Source: an uncultured Anaerosporobacter sp. (GTDB lineage Bacteria; Bacillota; Clostridia; Lachnospirales; Lachnospiraceae). Taken from it: 6,949 nucleotides of DNA. The first letter of the stretch is position 1, and each line of letters begins with the position of its first letter. Below, piece after piece: positions 6,909 to 6,949 of the stretch. A program made the position numbers and the translations under genes. The notes below the pieces were generated by a model, which was not told where the DNA came from, made no database searches, and worked only from the letters and a program-made list of their open reading frames with translations. The stretch lies in NCBI GenBank assembly GCA_945787925.1, contig CALZJY010000104.1, positions 1-6,949 on the forward strand, in the 5' to 3' direction.

Positions 6909-6949
6909 CTTTTTTTTAATTTTCCATTAACATGTAGTATAATTTAATA

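Noticed and set aside
1..6949. CRISPR arrays, tRNA or rRNA genes, insertion sequences
   Set aside because: No regularly spaced repeats, cloverleaf-like segments, conserved rRNA stretches or transposase motifs were seen on either strand.

Overview
The window reads as an ordinary chromosomal segment of a low-GC anaerobic Firmicute, probably a clostridium of the Lachnospiraceae type. The reasons are the AT-rich composition, strong AGGAGG-type ribosome sites, a TTG start, a Csp-like S8 peptidase with a jelly-roll domain, and an RND pump with a helical insertion of a kind I associate with clostridia. The placement is inference from gene content, not from a marker gene.

Everything supportable lies on the minus strand, so transcription runs from high to low coordinates. 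In that order: (1) 6908-6168, the C-terminal half of an S8 subtilisin-like peptidase that lacks the part carrying the catalytic Asp and His and has stops in all three frames just upstream; (2) 6167-5906, a spacer with a candidate promoter, a 14-bp palindrome over its -10, and a 15-bp hairpin followed by six U, which sits before the next gene; (3) 5905-4001, a DinG/XPD-type iron-sulfur DNA helicase; (4) 4000-3755, a regulatory spacer with the helicase terminator, a near-consensus sigma-A promoter and two almost identical operator-like palindromes in inverted orientation; (5) 3754-2456, a sodium/proton-coupled dicarboxylate or amino acid symporter (DAACS family), closed by a strong terminator; (6) 2306 to beyond base 1, a large RND efflux transporter that starts with TTG and runs off the window.

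The genes do not form an obvious pathway. Terminators and promoters between them suggest separate transcription units: DNA repair (DinG), nutrient uptake (DAACS) and export (RND). The most informative non-coding structure is the doubled operator around the symporter promoter. The most unusual protein features are the roughly 250-residue helical insertion in the RND pump, placed where Gram-negative pumps carry the TolC-docking subdomain, and the truncated peptidase. I found no RNA gene, CRISPR array, insertion sequence or clearly new multi-gene system.
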